Assembly: GCA_942492125.1 (NCBI GenBank)
Contig: CALODM010000039.1
Span: 62,001 to 126,000 of the forward strand
Length of the DNA: 64,000 nucleotides
Reading direction: 5' to 3'
Origin: BCD1 sp942492125
Lineage (GTDB): Bacteria > Bacteroidota > Bacteroidia > Chitinophagales > Saprospiraceae
Shown here: positions 8,697 to 16,412 of the stretch, piece after piece
Position numbering within the stretch: position 1 is the first letter of the stretch
How the letters are laid out: each line of letters opens with the position of its first letter
Made by a program: the position numbers and the translations under genes
The notes under the pieces: model-generated
Database searches by the model: none
Told to the model about the DNA's origin: nothing
The model's input: the letters and a program-made list of their open reading frames with translations, nothing else

Positions 8697-8794
8697 CTTC
8701 CAATCTTCCATTTTTCCAATCTTCCATTTTTCCAATCTTCCATTTTTCCAATCTTCCATTTTTCCAATCTTCCATTTTTCCAATCTTCCATTTA
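8697..8794. repeat. 16-bp tandem repeat, about six copies
   Basis: The unit TTCCATTTTTCCAATC is repeated about six times head to tail, with a partial unit at each end, between the divergent PNGase-like gene and the end of the haem-binding gene. Copies are essentially identical, which suggests recent slippage or expansion. Confidence 0.9.
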
Positions 8795-8826
8795 GTATGG
8801 TACTGTGTTATTTCCTGATTATAAAC

Positions 8827-9288
8827 CTATTCATTGAGTAAGCCATCCGGTATTTGTGTTTGCAACCAGTCCATTAGAATTTTCTTTTGGGAAGGAGTAA
8901 GCCTGGCTTCTTTGTGCGCCATCACATAGGAGGGCATAGGCATCAGGTTGTTTCGGACAAGGCGATGGGATTTTTTTATTTTTTTTATTTGGGCTTCCTT
9001 AGGCAGATCACCCCATTCGGAGAAATTGAGTTCTGATCTTGCATGGTCAATATGGCCTTTGATCCACCACGAAACGGGGGCCAGGTCCGAATACCAGGGG
9101 TAGACAGTTTCATTGGAATGGCAATCAAAGCAGGCAGACTTAAAGATGGCTTTCACATCTTCCGGAGGTTGGCTTACAGCGAATAGTGTTTTGGATTCAA
9201 TTACCGGTGGGTTGGTTTTATCAATTCTCCAAAATTGCAAAATGATAAAAATTGCTGCAAAAAGGCTGAGGATGGTTTTTTTGATCAT
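8827..9288 (-). CDS. Haem-binding-domain protein with CxxCH motif
   Basis: A 153-residue protein of the haem_bd family (PF14376). An N-terminal membrane anchor (KKTILSLFAAIFIILQFW) is followed by the IDKTNPP motif and a single CFDCHSNETVYPWYSD site, CxxCH being the covalent haem c attachment motif. The conserved APVSWWIKGHI and LNFSEWG segments come next. It is probably a periplasmic, membrane-tethered c-type haem protein. The start at 9288 is preferred over 9318 because a TAATTTTG promoter box at 9306-9313 overlaps the longer start. A paralogue lies at 48683-49171. No oxidase or reductase genes are adjacent, so the electron partner is unknown. Confidence 0.88.
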   Translation of the reverse strand: MIKKTILSLFAAIFIILQFWRIDKTNPPVIESKTLFAVSQPPEDVKAIFKSACFDCHSNETVYPWYSDLAPVSWWIKGHIDHARSELNFSEWGDLPKEAQIKKIKKSHRLVRNNLMPMPSYVMAHKEARLTPSQKKILMDWLQTQIPDGLLNE

Positions 9289-9305
9289 GGTGTTCGATTT
9301 TAAAA

Positions 9306-9313
9306 CAAAATTA
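9306..9313 (-). promoter_or_regulatory. Putative -7 element (TAATTTTG) for the haem-binding gene
   Basis: It matches TAnnTTTG on the minus strand, 17 bp upstream of the ATG at 9288. It lies between the two possible start codons and therefore favours the shorter protein. No -33 TTTG was seen. Confidence 0.4.
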
Positions 9314-9431
9314 ATCACTTCAGCCTTTTTACCCTAATGCACTTTGATCTATAGTGAATTTCCTTACGTATATTTTTACTAAAAATTATGTTACATGTCG
9401 TCCGTGAGACTTCCAAAAACATTTAATGTAT

Positions 9432-9439
9432 TACTTTTG
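9432..9439 (+). promoter_or_regulatory. Putative -7 element (TACTTTTG) for the AhpD-like gene
   Basis: It matches TAnnTTTG, 27 bp upstream of the ATG at 9467, and lies inside the longer reading frame that could begin at 9395, so it also decides the start. The -33 box is not evident. Confidence 0.5.
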
Positions 9440-9466
9440 TTTTTTTTGACAACCAAACAATTCATT

Positions 9467-9805
9467 ATGTCACAGAAAAGTTATTTTGATCCTGAGGATC
9501 TGAAAAAATTTGGCAATATCACGGAGTTCCAGGAGGAAATGGGAAAAAAGTTCTTCGATTATTACGGAGAGGTATTTAAGGAAGGAGCCCTTACTGCCAG
9601 AGAAAAATCACTGATTGCGTTAGCTGTTGCTCATACGGTCCAATGTCCTTATTGTATTGATGCCTACACAGCAGACAGTATGCAAAAAGGAGCAGATGAG
9701 GAGCAAATGATGGAAGCGGTGCATGTAGCAGCGGCCATCAGAAGTGGTGCCTCCCTGGTCTTTAGTGTTCAAATGATGAACCAGGTTAAGAAGACGATGA
9801 TGTAA
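9467..9805 (+). CDS. Carboxymuconolactone decarboxylase / AhpD-like protein of the arsenosugar type
   Basis: A 112-residue protein from MSQKSYFDPEDLKKFG. It has the CMD/AhpD-like fold with the redox motif CPYCIDAY (CxxC plus the +3 acidic/His-type position) inside LIALAVAHTVQCPYCIDAYT, then the HVAAAIRSGASLVF helix. This arrangement is that of the peroxidase-like protein found next to ArsS in arsenosugar biosynthesis loci. The arsS gene follows 101 bp downstream on the same strand, which supports that assignment. Its reaction is not established; a thiol-based peroxidase or reductase role is inferred from the CxxC. The upstream in-frame extension carries the promoter box and is rejected. Confidence 0.85.
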   Translation: MSQKSYFDPEDLKKFGNITEFQEEMGKKFFDYYGEVFKEGALTAREKSLIALAVAHTVQCPYCIDAYTADSMQKGADEEQMMEAVHVAAAIRSGASLVFSVQMMNQVKKTMM

Positions 9806-9906
9806 TCTCATTCAGATTACAGAAAAAAATAATTGACAGGCAGGCTTGTTAAAGTCCTCCTTGAATCACTGATATATTTCAGATAGAAACGTGAAATAAC
9901 TTTTTC

Positions 9907-10980
9907 ATGGTAGATAAGCATAGAATAAAATCACTCAGTTACAGGAAGAGCATCCTTGCGGACACCTTTTTTCAATTAAAAGTATTAAGCGGCCATGAAA
10001 ATGTAAAGGTTGATGTACCTGCTTTTACCTCGCGGCTTAAAGAAATAGGAGAATTTCCTTTAAAGCCTTCAGGTATTGAAGTTTTTCAGCTCAATATAGG
10101 AAAGTTGTGCAACCAGGTCTGCAGGCATTGCCATGTTGATGCCGGTCCTGATAAAATCCGGGAAAACATGTCACATGAAAACCTGGAAATTTGTCTGGAT
10201 ATCATAAAAAATACTCCGGGAATTACGACAGTTGACATTACGGGAGGCGCACCGGAATTACATCCGCACTTCAAGTGGTTTGTGCAGGAATGTCGCAAGC
10301 TTGGTAAAAAAGTGATGAACCGTTGTAATCTGACCGTCATCCTTTCCAATAAAAAATACCACAGCCTGCCTGAGTTTTTCAAAGAAAATCAGGTGCATAT
10401 TATTTCTTCTTTACCCTATTTCAGTAAAAACAGAACTGACAGCCAAAGAGGTGATGGTGTGTTTGAAGATTCCATCAAAGCGCTGCAAATGCTCAATGAA
10501 GTCGGTTACGGAAAAGCAGGAAGCGGGTTGATCCTGGATTTGGTTTACAACCCTACCGGAGCCTTTTTACCTGCAGGGCAGGAAACCCTGGAGCCGGAAT
10601 TCAAACGCCAGCTCGATCGACGGTACGGGATTGTTTTTAACAATCTTTTTGCGATCACCAATCTGCCTATCAGCCGCTTTTTGGAATACCTGTTGGAATC
10701 CGGCAACTATGAGTCTTATATGGAATCTTTATCCGAAGCATTTAACCCTGCTACCGTCCAGGGGGTCATGTGCAGAAATATGGTTTCGGTGAGTTGGGAT
10801 GGGTTTATTTATGATTGTGATTTCAACCAGATGCTGGAATTGAAGGTTGCACCAAAAGCAACGCAGCATATCCGCGATTTTGATGAAGCTTTATTGCTCG
10901 ACAGGGAAATTGTACTGAATCAGCATTGTTACGGATGTACTGCAGGAGCAGGCTCCAGCTGTGGAGGTGAAATTGCGTGA
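9907..10980 (+). CDS. arsS: Arsenosugar biosynthesis radical SAM protein ArsS
   Basis: A 357-residue radical SAM enzyme. The 4Fe-4S motif CNQVCRHC (C68, C72, C75) binds the cluster that activates S-adenosylmethionine, and TTVDITGGAPELHP follows as the usual beta-strand/GGAPEL feature of the ArsS family. The C-terminal half is the DUF3641-type domain with MCRNMVSVSWDGFIYDCDFN and ends CYGCTAGAGSSCGG, the Cys-rich tail characteristic of ArsS. ArsS is thought to transfer a 5'-deoxyadenosyl group to methylated arsenic in the route to arsenosugars. The AhpD-like partner is just upstream. The arsenite methyltransferase ArsM is not in the window, so it would have to be elsewhere. Confidence 0.92.
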   Translation: MVDKHRIKSLSYRKSILADTFFQLKVLSGHENVKVDVPAFTSRLKEIGEFPLKPSGIEVFQLNIGKLCNQVCRHCHVDAGPDKIRENMSHENLEICLDIIKNTPGITTVDITGGAPELHPHFKWFVQECRKLGKKVMNRCNLTVILSNKKYHSLPEFFKENQVHIISSLPYFSKNRTDSQRGDGVFEDSIKALQMLNEVGYGKAGSGLILDLVYNPTGAFLPAGQETLEPEFKRQLDRRYGIVFNNLFAITNLPISRFLEYLLESGNYESYMESLSEAFNPATVQGVMCRNMVSVSWDGFIYDCDFNQMLELKVAPKATQHIRDFDEALLLDREIVLNQHCYGCTAGAGSSCGGEIA

Positions 10981-11063
10981 TAGGATATATTGATGACTTG
11001 AAATGATTCTCTTTTGTCGCTGTTAACTGTTGTTTACCCAGGGGTAAATTGTATTTTCACACC

Positions 11064-11993
11064 ATGAGAAAATTTTGTTATTTTATCGCTGCTGTTGGTG
11101 CAGTGCTTACCATGGCATGCAACCAGAACCTGAAAGTAAGTGATTCGCCCGAATCGGAAATCATCCTGGCAGACAGCCTTAAGTTGCTGACCAAATTCCC
11201 TGCAAAGGTCGATGAAAGTTCCGGCTTGTGTATGAGTGATGGTGTTTTATGGACACACAATGATAGTGGAGATGACCCGGTATTGTACCAGGTGAGCACC
11301 CAAATGCCTGACCTGATACAGTCTGTTGAGATCGAAAATGCTCAATCCCGGGATTGGGAAGAATTGGCCATGGACAGCGCCTATATTTATATCGGCGATT
11401 TCGGCAATAACAGAGGAAACCGCCGCGATCTCACCATTTATAAGGTACCCAAGGCCAGTCTTAAGCAGCAACGGACTCAAGCTGTTACTGCCGAAAGCAT
11501 CGAATTTCAATACCCTGATCAAAGCAATTTTGCGGCCAGGCCCTATCAACATAATTTTGATTGTGAGGCCATGATCGCCGTTGGAGACAGCTTGTATTTA
11601 TTTTCCAAAAACCACCAGGACAAACGTTGCCGTTTGTACGCATTGCCCAAGGATCCGGGGAAATACACTGCCGTTCTCAAGTCTGAAATGGATACCCGCG
11701 GCACGATCACAGCAGCAGATATTGATGCTGAGGGGCAGGTTGTTGCGCTACTGGGCTATAATGTTTATCAAGAATTTGGACAATTCCGAAACAAGCCTTT
11801 TGTGTGGTTGCTTAGTGATTTTCCCGAAACACGTTTTTTTGAAGGCAAGTCTTTTCGGGTTGACTTTCCCAAAGAGAGACAAACGGAAGGGATCTGTTTT
11901 GGCGTTAACGGAGGATTGATTATCTCTTCAGAAGGGGAACGAGGCGGTTCCGGAGGTTTATTTTTTTGGGATTTTAAGAAATGGCTAAAATGA
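11064..11993 (+). CDS. Lipoprotein, probable beta-propeller, function unknown
   Basis: A 309-residue protein starting at MRKFCYFIAAVGAVLTMACN, with a lipoprotein signal and lipid-accepting Cys at residue 19. A longer frame would need a TTG start at 11049. The body carries repeated strand patterns with WTHNDSGDDPVLYQV, DWEELAMDSAYIYIGDFGNN and YNVYQEFGQFRNKPFVWLL, in the style of six- or seven-bladed propellers and of HNDSGD-type extracellular proteins. No catalytic motif was recognised. It stands alone between arsS (83 bp upstream) and the GG-leader peptide, and could be read through from arsS. Confidence 0.7.
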   Translation: MRKFCYFIAAVGAVLTMACNQNLKVSDSPESEIILADSLKLLTKFPAKVDESSGLCMSDGVLWTHNDSGDDPVLYQVSTQMPDLIQSVEIENAQSRDWEELAMDSAYIYIGDFGNNRGNRRDLTIYKVPKASLKQQRTQAVTAESIEFQYPDQSNFAARPYQHNFDCEAMIAVGDSLYLFSKNHQDKRCRLYALPKDPGKYTAVLKSEMDTRGTITAADIDAEGQVVALLGYNVYQEFGQFRNKPFVWLLSDFPETRFFEGKSFRVDFPKERQTEGICFGVNGGLIISSEGERGGSGGLFFWDFKKWLK

Positions 11994-12024
11994 ATTCAGC
12001 AACCTGACTTTTTTGAATATTATG

Positions 12025-12056
12025 TTTGGCTTTCCTTTTATATTAAGGTAAATTTG
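12025..12056 (+). promoter_or_regulatory. Bacteroidota-type promoter of the GG-leader peptide gene
   Basis: TTTG at 12025-12028 and TAAATTTG at 12049-12056 are separated by 20 bp, matching both boxes and the spacing of the consensus (TTTG, 19-21 bp, TAnnTTTG). The start codon is 31 bp further downstream. Confidence 0.75.
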
Positions 12057-12087
12057 AAAAAAGCCTTTTCAAAAAAAATTGTGACGT

Positions 12088-12303
12088 ATGAAAAATAATA
12101 AACTCAAGTTATCTGATTTTGCAAAAAAAGGAACTGTCCTTTCTGAAAAAGATCAGGCAGCTGTCAAAGGAGGCAATAAATTTTCCGGAAATTTATTGAG
12201 TCCCATTGCTACCAAGTGGATCGAGGTGGATATCCGTGCTGCCAATCCTGATGGTGGATGGGGAAATTACAAAGATAAATCGTTTAGGCCAGTAAAAAGA
12301 TAA
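12088..12303 (+). CDS. Small peptide with Bacteroidota GG-type leader (candidate RiPP or secreted peptide precursor)
   Basis: A 71-residue peptide. Its first 29 residues, LKLSDFAKKGTVLSEKDQAAV within M1-G29, follow the pattern of GG-Bacteroidales natural-product precursors (K-L-K-L-x(n)-L-S-x(n)-V-K-G-G, TIGR04149-like), ending in the double glycine G28-G29. That is a cleavage site for peptidase-containing ABC exporters. The remaining 42-residue segment is rich in Trp, Gly, Asn and basic residues (WIEVDIRAANPDGGWGNY) and has no Cys, so disulfides or lanthionines are excluded. It has a strong promoter of its own. No exporter, maturase or radical SAM partner is adjacent except arsS about 1.1 kb upstream, which has a different known role. 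Processing is therefore inferred from the leader only. Confidence 0.7.
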   Translation: MKNNKLKLSDFAKKGTVLSEKDQAAVKGGNKFSGNLLSPIATKWIEVDIRAANPDGGWGNYKDKSFRPVKR

Positions 12304-12313
12304 GGATCCGGTT

Positions 12314-13858
12314 TTACTTCGGATCAAACGCGCTCTTTTCTTTTAAAAATTGTTCTTTTATTACCTCCCTGAATTTCTTTTGCCGGATTTTCGCTTCGAA
12401 CCATGCCTCTACATTAAACAACCGGGGGCGCATATTTTGGTATTTACTTTTTGCCAATTCTGATTTGAGCATCAGCAAAGCTTCTCTCTGCTGGTTTTTA
12501 TTCTGAAATTTCAGGGACTCTCTGAAAAATCCCAATACTTTATTCTCGTAAGGAGACAGGCTGTCACTTTTACTGAGGAACCGGTAGGTTGACCTGATCA
12601 GGGATTCCAGCAGCAGGGTGTTGCCCATTTCGTAATGCAGGATCAGATTCACCAGTCTGGAGGTGATCCACATGTCCTGTCTTTCAACTCGTTTGGGAAG
12701 GTTGAGCCATCGATTGAGATATTCCAGGGCATTATCGTAATCTTCTGCACCAAAATAGATATAAAAATACTGGAATAAAAAGCTGTCTTTCTCAAACAAC
12801 TGTTTGTCGTATTTTTCTATTTTCTGGAGGTGTTCCTCCAACGCTAAAACCCCTTCCTTGAACTCACCGGAAATAATGCACATATGGAATTTTAAAGTGT
12901 AATATTGCCGATGGATTTTGGTCGCATCGTCGATAGTTATTGGTTTGAGGCCCCGGAGCTTTTTCAGGCATTCAAAGGTGTGATCGTAAGCTTTTACCAG
13001 GGAACTTGCGATAGCATAATTGCTTAAAGCCGAAATGTATTCGGAAATATCTTCCTTGAGAAAATGTGGTTTGGATTCCATTACCCTGATCAATTGGGTG
13101 CTGCCTTTAAAGAATTCGTTAAAGGCTCCCCTGGAGAAATGATAAATGGTTCTGATTCGGTGAAAGGTCACTAAGGCCTGGTGAGATAATGCCTGATTTT
13201 CCTCACCCATCAAGGGGTGATTGATCAGGTCCTCCGTTGTTGTTAATTCGTCGTTTATTTTTCCGGAGGGGTTCTTCCTCAAATGAATGAGCAATTGGAA
13301 AAAGATTTCCTTGTATTGGAGCAAATTCTGGAGTTGGAGAATGCTTTTACTCTCTAATTCATTGATCTTGCTTAACTCTTTATCCAACGATCCTATATCT
13401 GCCCTGGCATAAAAGATTTGCTTTTTCCAGTCCAGTAATTCCAGAATAGTCTTAAATTTTTCATGTCGCACAGCCGGTTTCATAGCCTTTTGAATGAGTT
13501 GCAGGCAATCTTCGAAAAGAGAGCGGCGATACAAGGAGTGGATGCTTTTCAGATAACCTTTTAATTTATAATCCACCGATCTTTTTTCATCATAGGCCTG
13601 CAAACATTTCAGGATAAGATCATAAAGATATCCCTTGAGTTCCGAGTATTTCCGGCTTTCGATTTTTTCATTTTGGTAAACCCTCGTTTTGAGTTGATCT
13701 TCGTCAAAGACCTCCATGGCTTCCAGGGCTTCAAACAGCATCATATATTTGCTGTTCTCCTTGCCGTGTTCATTGACATAGAGTTTGAAATATCGTTTTT
13801 CAGACCCGGTAAGAGACTGGACCAGTTCAAAAAGTTTGGTGCTGGGCGTTTTGGCCAT
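12314..13858 (-). CDS. Large helical-repeat protein, function unknown
   Basis: A 514-residue, almost entirely alpha-helical protein. It opens STKLFELVQSLTGSEKRYFK and then shows alternating helices rich in Leu, Lys, Glu and aromatic residues with TPR-like periodicity (for example FQYFYIYFGAEDYDNALEYL at about residues 365-385). It has no signal peptide or membrane segment, so it is probably cytoplasmic. The opening resembles a conserved hypothetical family seen in Bacteroidota, but no function is known to me. It is convergent with the GG-leader peptide, with only 10 bp between the two genes. Confidence 0.75.
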   Translation of the reverse strand: MAKTPSTKLFELVQSLTGSEKRYFKLYVNEHGKENSKYMMLFEALEAMEVFDEDQLKTRVYQNEKIESRKYSELKGYLYDLILKCLQAYDEKRSVDYKLKGYLKSIHSLYRRSLFEDCLQLIQKAMKPAVRHEKFKTILELLDWKKQIFYARADIGSLDKELSKINELESKSILQLQNLLQYKEIFFQLLIHLRKNPSGKINDELTTTEDLINHPLMGEENQALSHQALVTFHRIRTIYHFSRGAFNEFFKGSTQLIRVMESKPHFLKEDISEYISALSNYAIASSLVKAYDHTFECLKKLRGLKPITIDDATKIHRQYYTLKFHMCIISGEFKEGVLALEEHLQKIEKYDKQLFEKDSFLFQYFYIYFGAEDYDNALEYLNRWLNLPKRVERQDMWITSRLVNLILHYEMGNTLLLESLIRSTYRFLSKSDSLSPYENKVLGFFRESLKFQNKNQQREALLMLKSELAKSKYQNMRPRLFNVEAWFEAKIRQKKFREVIKEQFLKEKSAFDPK

Positions 13859-14194
13859 AGATGAAAAAAGTGTAAGGTTGGTTACAAATTTAACAAATAT
13901 GTTCCAGTAAAGGAAAAAAACGCAAAAATCAGGAACCTGACTTTTTGCCTGTTTTAGAAGCTGAAAAAAAGGAAAATGATCTGTATGAATATTGTTTTTT
14001 TACAATTGTGGATAATTTTTTTCTGATTTTGCAACCCTTATCAGATTTGTCCGTAATACTAGGAAAAGCATGTAAATGGAATTCCACATGTTTATCATGC
14101 CTTTTGGCAATTTCATAGGACACGTATTTAAGGTAACATGACTCTGTTGCCGGCCAGTAAATTCTGAAACACCAGTTTGTAATTATTAACACTT
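13859..14194. other. Intergenic region, no gene recognised
   Basis: About 335 bp between the divergent helical-repeat gene and the winged-helix gene, probably holding promoters for both. An 87-codon minus-strand frame at 13929-14192 has no domain pattern and is left out. Confidence 0.4.
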
Positions 14195-14527
14195 ATGTAC
14201 ACTAATAACACTATCACGAGGAGTTTAGCCCGGCTAAGCCAGGCCATCGAAAATCTTGAAATTATCCTTCATGACCGTAGCATCCCTATCGTTAGATACC
14301 TGAAATCCAACGCTACTGCCAGCTTTTTTCAACTACAACAAGAAACAAATTTACCGCCAATAAAATTACAGGAGCAGGTGTCTGCTCTCGAACGGATTGG
14401 CATAATAAAAACAAGGACATTGGGGGATGTCAGCACCTACGAATTGGACCAGTATAAAATGCTGAAAATTCAATTGTTAACGATGCAGCTGATTGAGCAT
14501 CCAATTGAGATTCATGATGGGATATGA
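14195..14527 (+). CDS. Winged-helix DNA-binding protein, ArsR-like
   Basis: A 110-residue protein with an N-terminal coiled-coil stretch (residues 8-27, SLARLSQAIENLEIILHDRS), then a winged-helix domain. IPIVRYLKSNATASFFQLQQ, LPPIKLQEQVSALERIGIIK and the wing TLGDVSTYELDQYKM follow the order helix-turn-helix-wing of ArsR/MarR-type regulators. No metal-binding Cys pair is present, so it is not a typical metal-sensing ArsR. Targets are unknown. The gene converges on serA-like 14607-15572 with a strong hairpin between. Confidence 0.7.
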   Translation: MYTNNTITRSLARLSQAIENLEIILHDRSIPIVRYLKSNATASFFQLQQETNLPPIKLQEQVSALERIGIIKTRTLGDVSTYELDQYKMLKIQLLTMQLIEHPIEIHDGI

Positions 14528-14540
14528 GATTGATTACAGC

Positions 14541-14599
14541 TTGCTGGTTACGGGTTACAGGTTGATGATAAATGACAACCGGTAACCAGTAACCAGCAA
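14541..14599. terminator. Bidirectional hairpin between convergent genes
   Basis: A 24-bp arm, 14541-14564, pairs with 14576-14599 with two mismatches and an 11-nt loop. Each arm is itself made of repeats of a GGTTAC-like unit. It sits between the winged-helix gene and the dehydrogenase gene. Confidence 0.75.
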
Positions 14600-14606
14600 C
14601 AGGCTG

Positions 14607-15572
14607 TTATTTATCATCACCGAAGTGAGCGATAATTTTGTCTGCGAGCTCTAACCCAATATTGGTTTGAGCCTCTATGGTAGAACCTCCGATATGGGGG
14701 CTCAGGGAAATCCTTGGATGTTCCAGAATTTCCTGGCGGGGGTTTGGTTCGTCGTCGAAGACGTCGATGCCTGCACCGCCGATCTTACCACTGTTCAATC
14801 CTTCTAGCAGGGCTTCTTCGTCTATCATACCCCCTCTGGCCGTATTCACCAGGATAACGCCGTCTTTAAGCTTTTTCATCTCTGCTCTTCCGATTACCGG
14901 ACCATCATTGAATGGAACATGGATGCTGATGAAATCACTTTTGGCGAGTAATTCATCCAACGTTACGCCTTTGAGTTTGATGGTCAACTTGGCGGTTTCA
15001 TTTTGGTAAACATTTACATCGATGGCTACGTTCATATCCGGGATAATATCGTAGGGAAGCACATTCATCCCCATACCCAAACCAATCCTCGCCGTTTCGA
15101 TACCAATGCGGCCGAAACCAATAACGCCCAGGGTTTTTCCTCTGAGTTGAAAACCGGCAGAGTATTGTTTTTTAAGTTTTTTGAACTTGCCCTCTTCCAT
15201 GGAACGCATTTGCCAATTGGCATTTTGCAAAAACCGCGCCAGGGAAAACATATGGGCGAAGGACAATTCAGCTACCGATTCGCTGGAGGCAGCTGGAGTG
15301 TTGATGACCGCCAACCCTTTACTTCGGGCATATTCATGATCAACATTATCCAGGCCGACCCCGGCCCTGGCAATAATTTTTAAATTTGGACAGGCGTCAA
15401 TGAGATCTTTGCGGACCTTGGTAGCACTTCTTACGATAATTACATCGTAAGCGGGAAGTTCGCGTATAAGGTCTTCCTGTGCAATTTTTTCTGTATCTAC
15501 CTGGTATCCGGCTTCTTCGAGCAGCATCTTTCCATCCGGATGGATGCCGTCATTTGCGAGTATTTTAATCAT
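14607..15572 (-). CDS. serA: D-3-phosphoglycerate dehydrogenase-like 2-hydroxyacid dehydrogenase
   Basis: A 321-residue enzyme of the D-isomer 2-hydroxyacid dehydrogenase family. Residues 1-95 are the substrate domain (MIKILANDGIHPDGKMLLEE, ARAGVGLDNVDHEYA). The NAD-binding domain follows, with GVIGFGRIG, VNTARGGMIDEEALLEGL (catalytic Arg) and SPHIGGSTIEAQ (catalytic His). The short form without ACT regulatory domain suggests a non-allosteric SerA that oxidises 3-phosphoglycerate for serine synthesis; other hydroxyacids remain possible. The start at 15572 fits the family and lies just behind a promoter box; the longer frame to 15599 is rejected. Neither serB nor serC is adjacent. Confidence 0.85.
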   Translation of the reverse strand: MIKILANDGIHPDGKMLLEEAGYQVDTEKIAQEDLIRELPAYDVIIVRSATKVRKDLIDACPNLKIIARAGVGLDNVDHEYARSKGLAVINTPAASSESVAELSFAHMFSLARFLQNANWQMRSMEEGKFKKLKKQYSAGFQLRGKTLGVIGFGRIGIETARIGLGMGMNVLPYDIIPDMNVAIDVNVYQNETAKLTIKLKGVTLDELLAKSDFISIHVPFNDGPVIGRAEMKKLKDGVILVNTARGGMIDEEALLEGLNSGKIGGAGIDVFDDEPNPRQEILEHPRISLSPHIGGSTIEAQTNIGLELADKIIAHFGDDK

Positions 15573-15603
15573 TGGAAGGTGTTTCTGTTTATTTGTCAAA
15601 TAA

Positions 15604-15611
15604 CAAAATTA
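15604..15611 (-). promoter_or_regulatory. Putative -7 element (TAATTTTG) for the serA-like gene
   Basis: It matches TAnnTTTG on the minus strand, 31 bp upstream of the ATG. No properly spaced -33 box was found. Confidence 0.5.
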
Positions 15612-15625
15612 ATCCATTTTAAATC

Positions 15626-15684
15626 AAAAAAAAAGGCAGCCAAAAGGACTATGGGTCCTCGTTTTGGCTACCTTTTGTTTTTTA
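15626..15684 (-). terminator. Rho-independent terminator of the 15702-16166 gene
   Basis: GGCAGCCAAAA pairs with TTTTGGCTACC across a GGAC/GTCC inner stem. On the minus strand the stem is followed by a run of about nine T bases, the classic intrinsic terminator form. It is immediately downstream of the minus-strand gene and just upstream of the serA-like promoter. Confidence 0.85.
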
Positions 15685-15701
15685 GTATAAGATTTGGAAA
15701 A

Positions 15702-16166
15702 TCAGTTGGCTCGCTGGATAAAAGTAGGGAAAGTGGCGCCTGTGTAATGGTTGAATTTTTTTCCGCTTTTCACCGGGAACTTGTACTTTTTCATAAATGT
15801 TGAGAAAAAAGCATTGAGTTCTGCCTCGCTGGCATTGCGGGAGTCGGGGCGAAGTAAATAGCCAATATGATCAATAGTGCCATCTTCAGCCCAAAAAACA
15901 TGCAGCCATAAACGAATACCCTTCAGGTCAAATTTGATCTTTTCGGCATATTTATCCATTTCTTCCATCATGGTTACCCAATGATCAAAAGCCTGTTGAA
16001 TATTGTTATCCGAAGCTTCGAGCAAAGTCTGGCTGTATGCCTGGTTGAGTTGTTCGTAGGCTTTTTCATGTTCGCCAAGCATAAACACTTTGGGTGCGGA
16101 AATTTCTTGTGCAAGAGCTGTTCCGGACAATAACAGGAAAGCAAAAAGGGAATAAATCAACTTCAT
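15702..16166 (-). CDS. Secreted protein, function unknown (TonB-C-like end)
   Basis: A 154-residue exported protein with signal peptide MKLIYSLFAFLLLSGTALAQ. The mature part has a helical region (about 30-80), then a beta-rich end. LWLHVFWAEDGTIDHIGYLL, a Ser/Ala-rich helix, then KYKFPVKSGKKFNHY and a final TFPTFIQ resemble the strand-helix-strand layout of TonB C-terminal or BLUF-like small domains, without a firm match. It has its own terminator and no operon partner. Function unknown. Confidence 0.65.
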   Translation of the reverse strand: MKLIYSLFAFLLLSGTALAQEISAPKVFMLGEHEKAYEQLNQAYSQTLLEASDNNIQQAFDHWVTMMEEMDKYAEKIKFDLKGIRLWLHVFWAEDGTIDHIGYLLRPDSRNASEAELNAFFSTFMKKYKFPVKSGKKFNHYTGATFPTFIQRAN

Positions 16167-16412
16167 AAGTGTAAAATTTTTAACGGTTTTTGATAAGTAA
16201 AGGCGCTTAACTGCCTGTTTTGAAAAGGACGGAAACAGGTCTGATACCTTAGGGGGAACCCTATTCCCATCTGTATTTCTAGTATTGAACGGTTACAAAT
16301 CTACAATCAACAATTTAAAATCAACAATCCGCAGCCTCATTTCGTCGATAATCTATAACATAACATCTTAAAATGTGATAAAATTGCCACGGTATACCTT
16401 AATTTTGATGTT

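Noticed and set aside
13929..14192. 87-codon minus-strand frame
   Set aside because: Composition is unlike the neighbours and no signal, promoter or motif is present.
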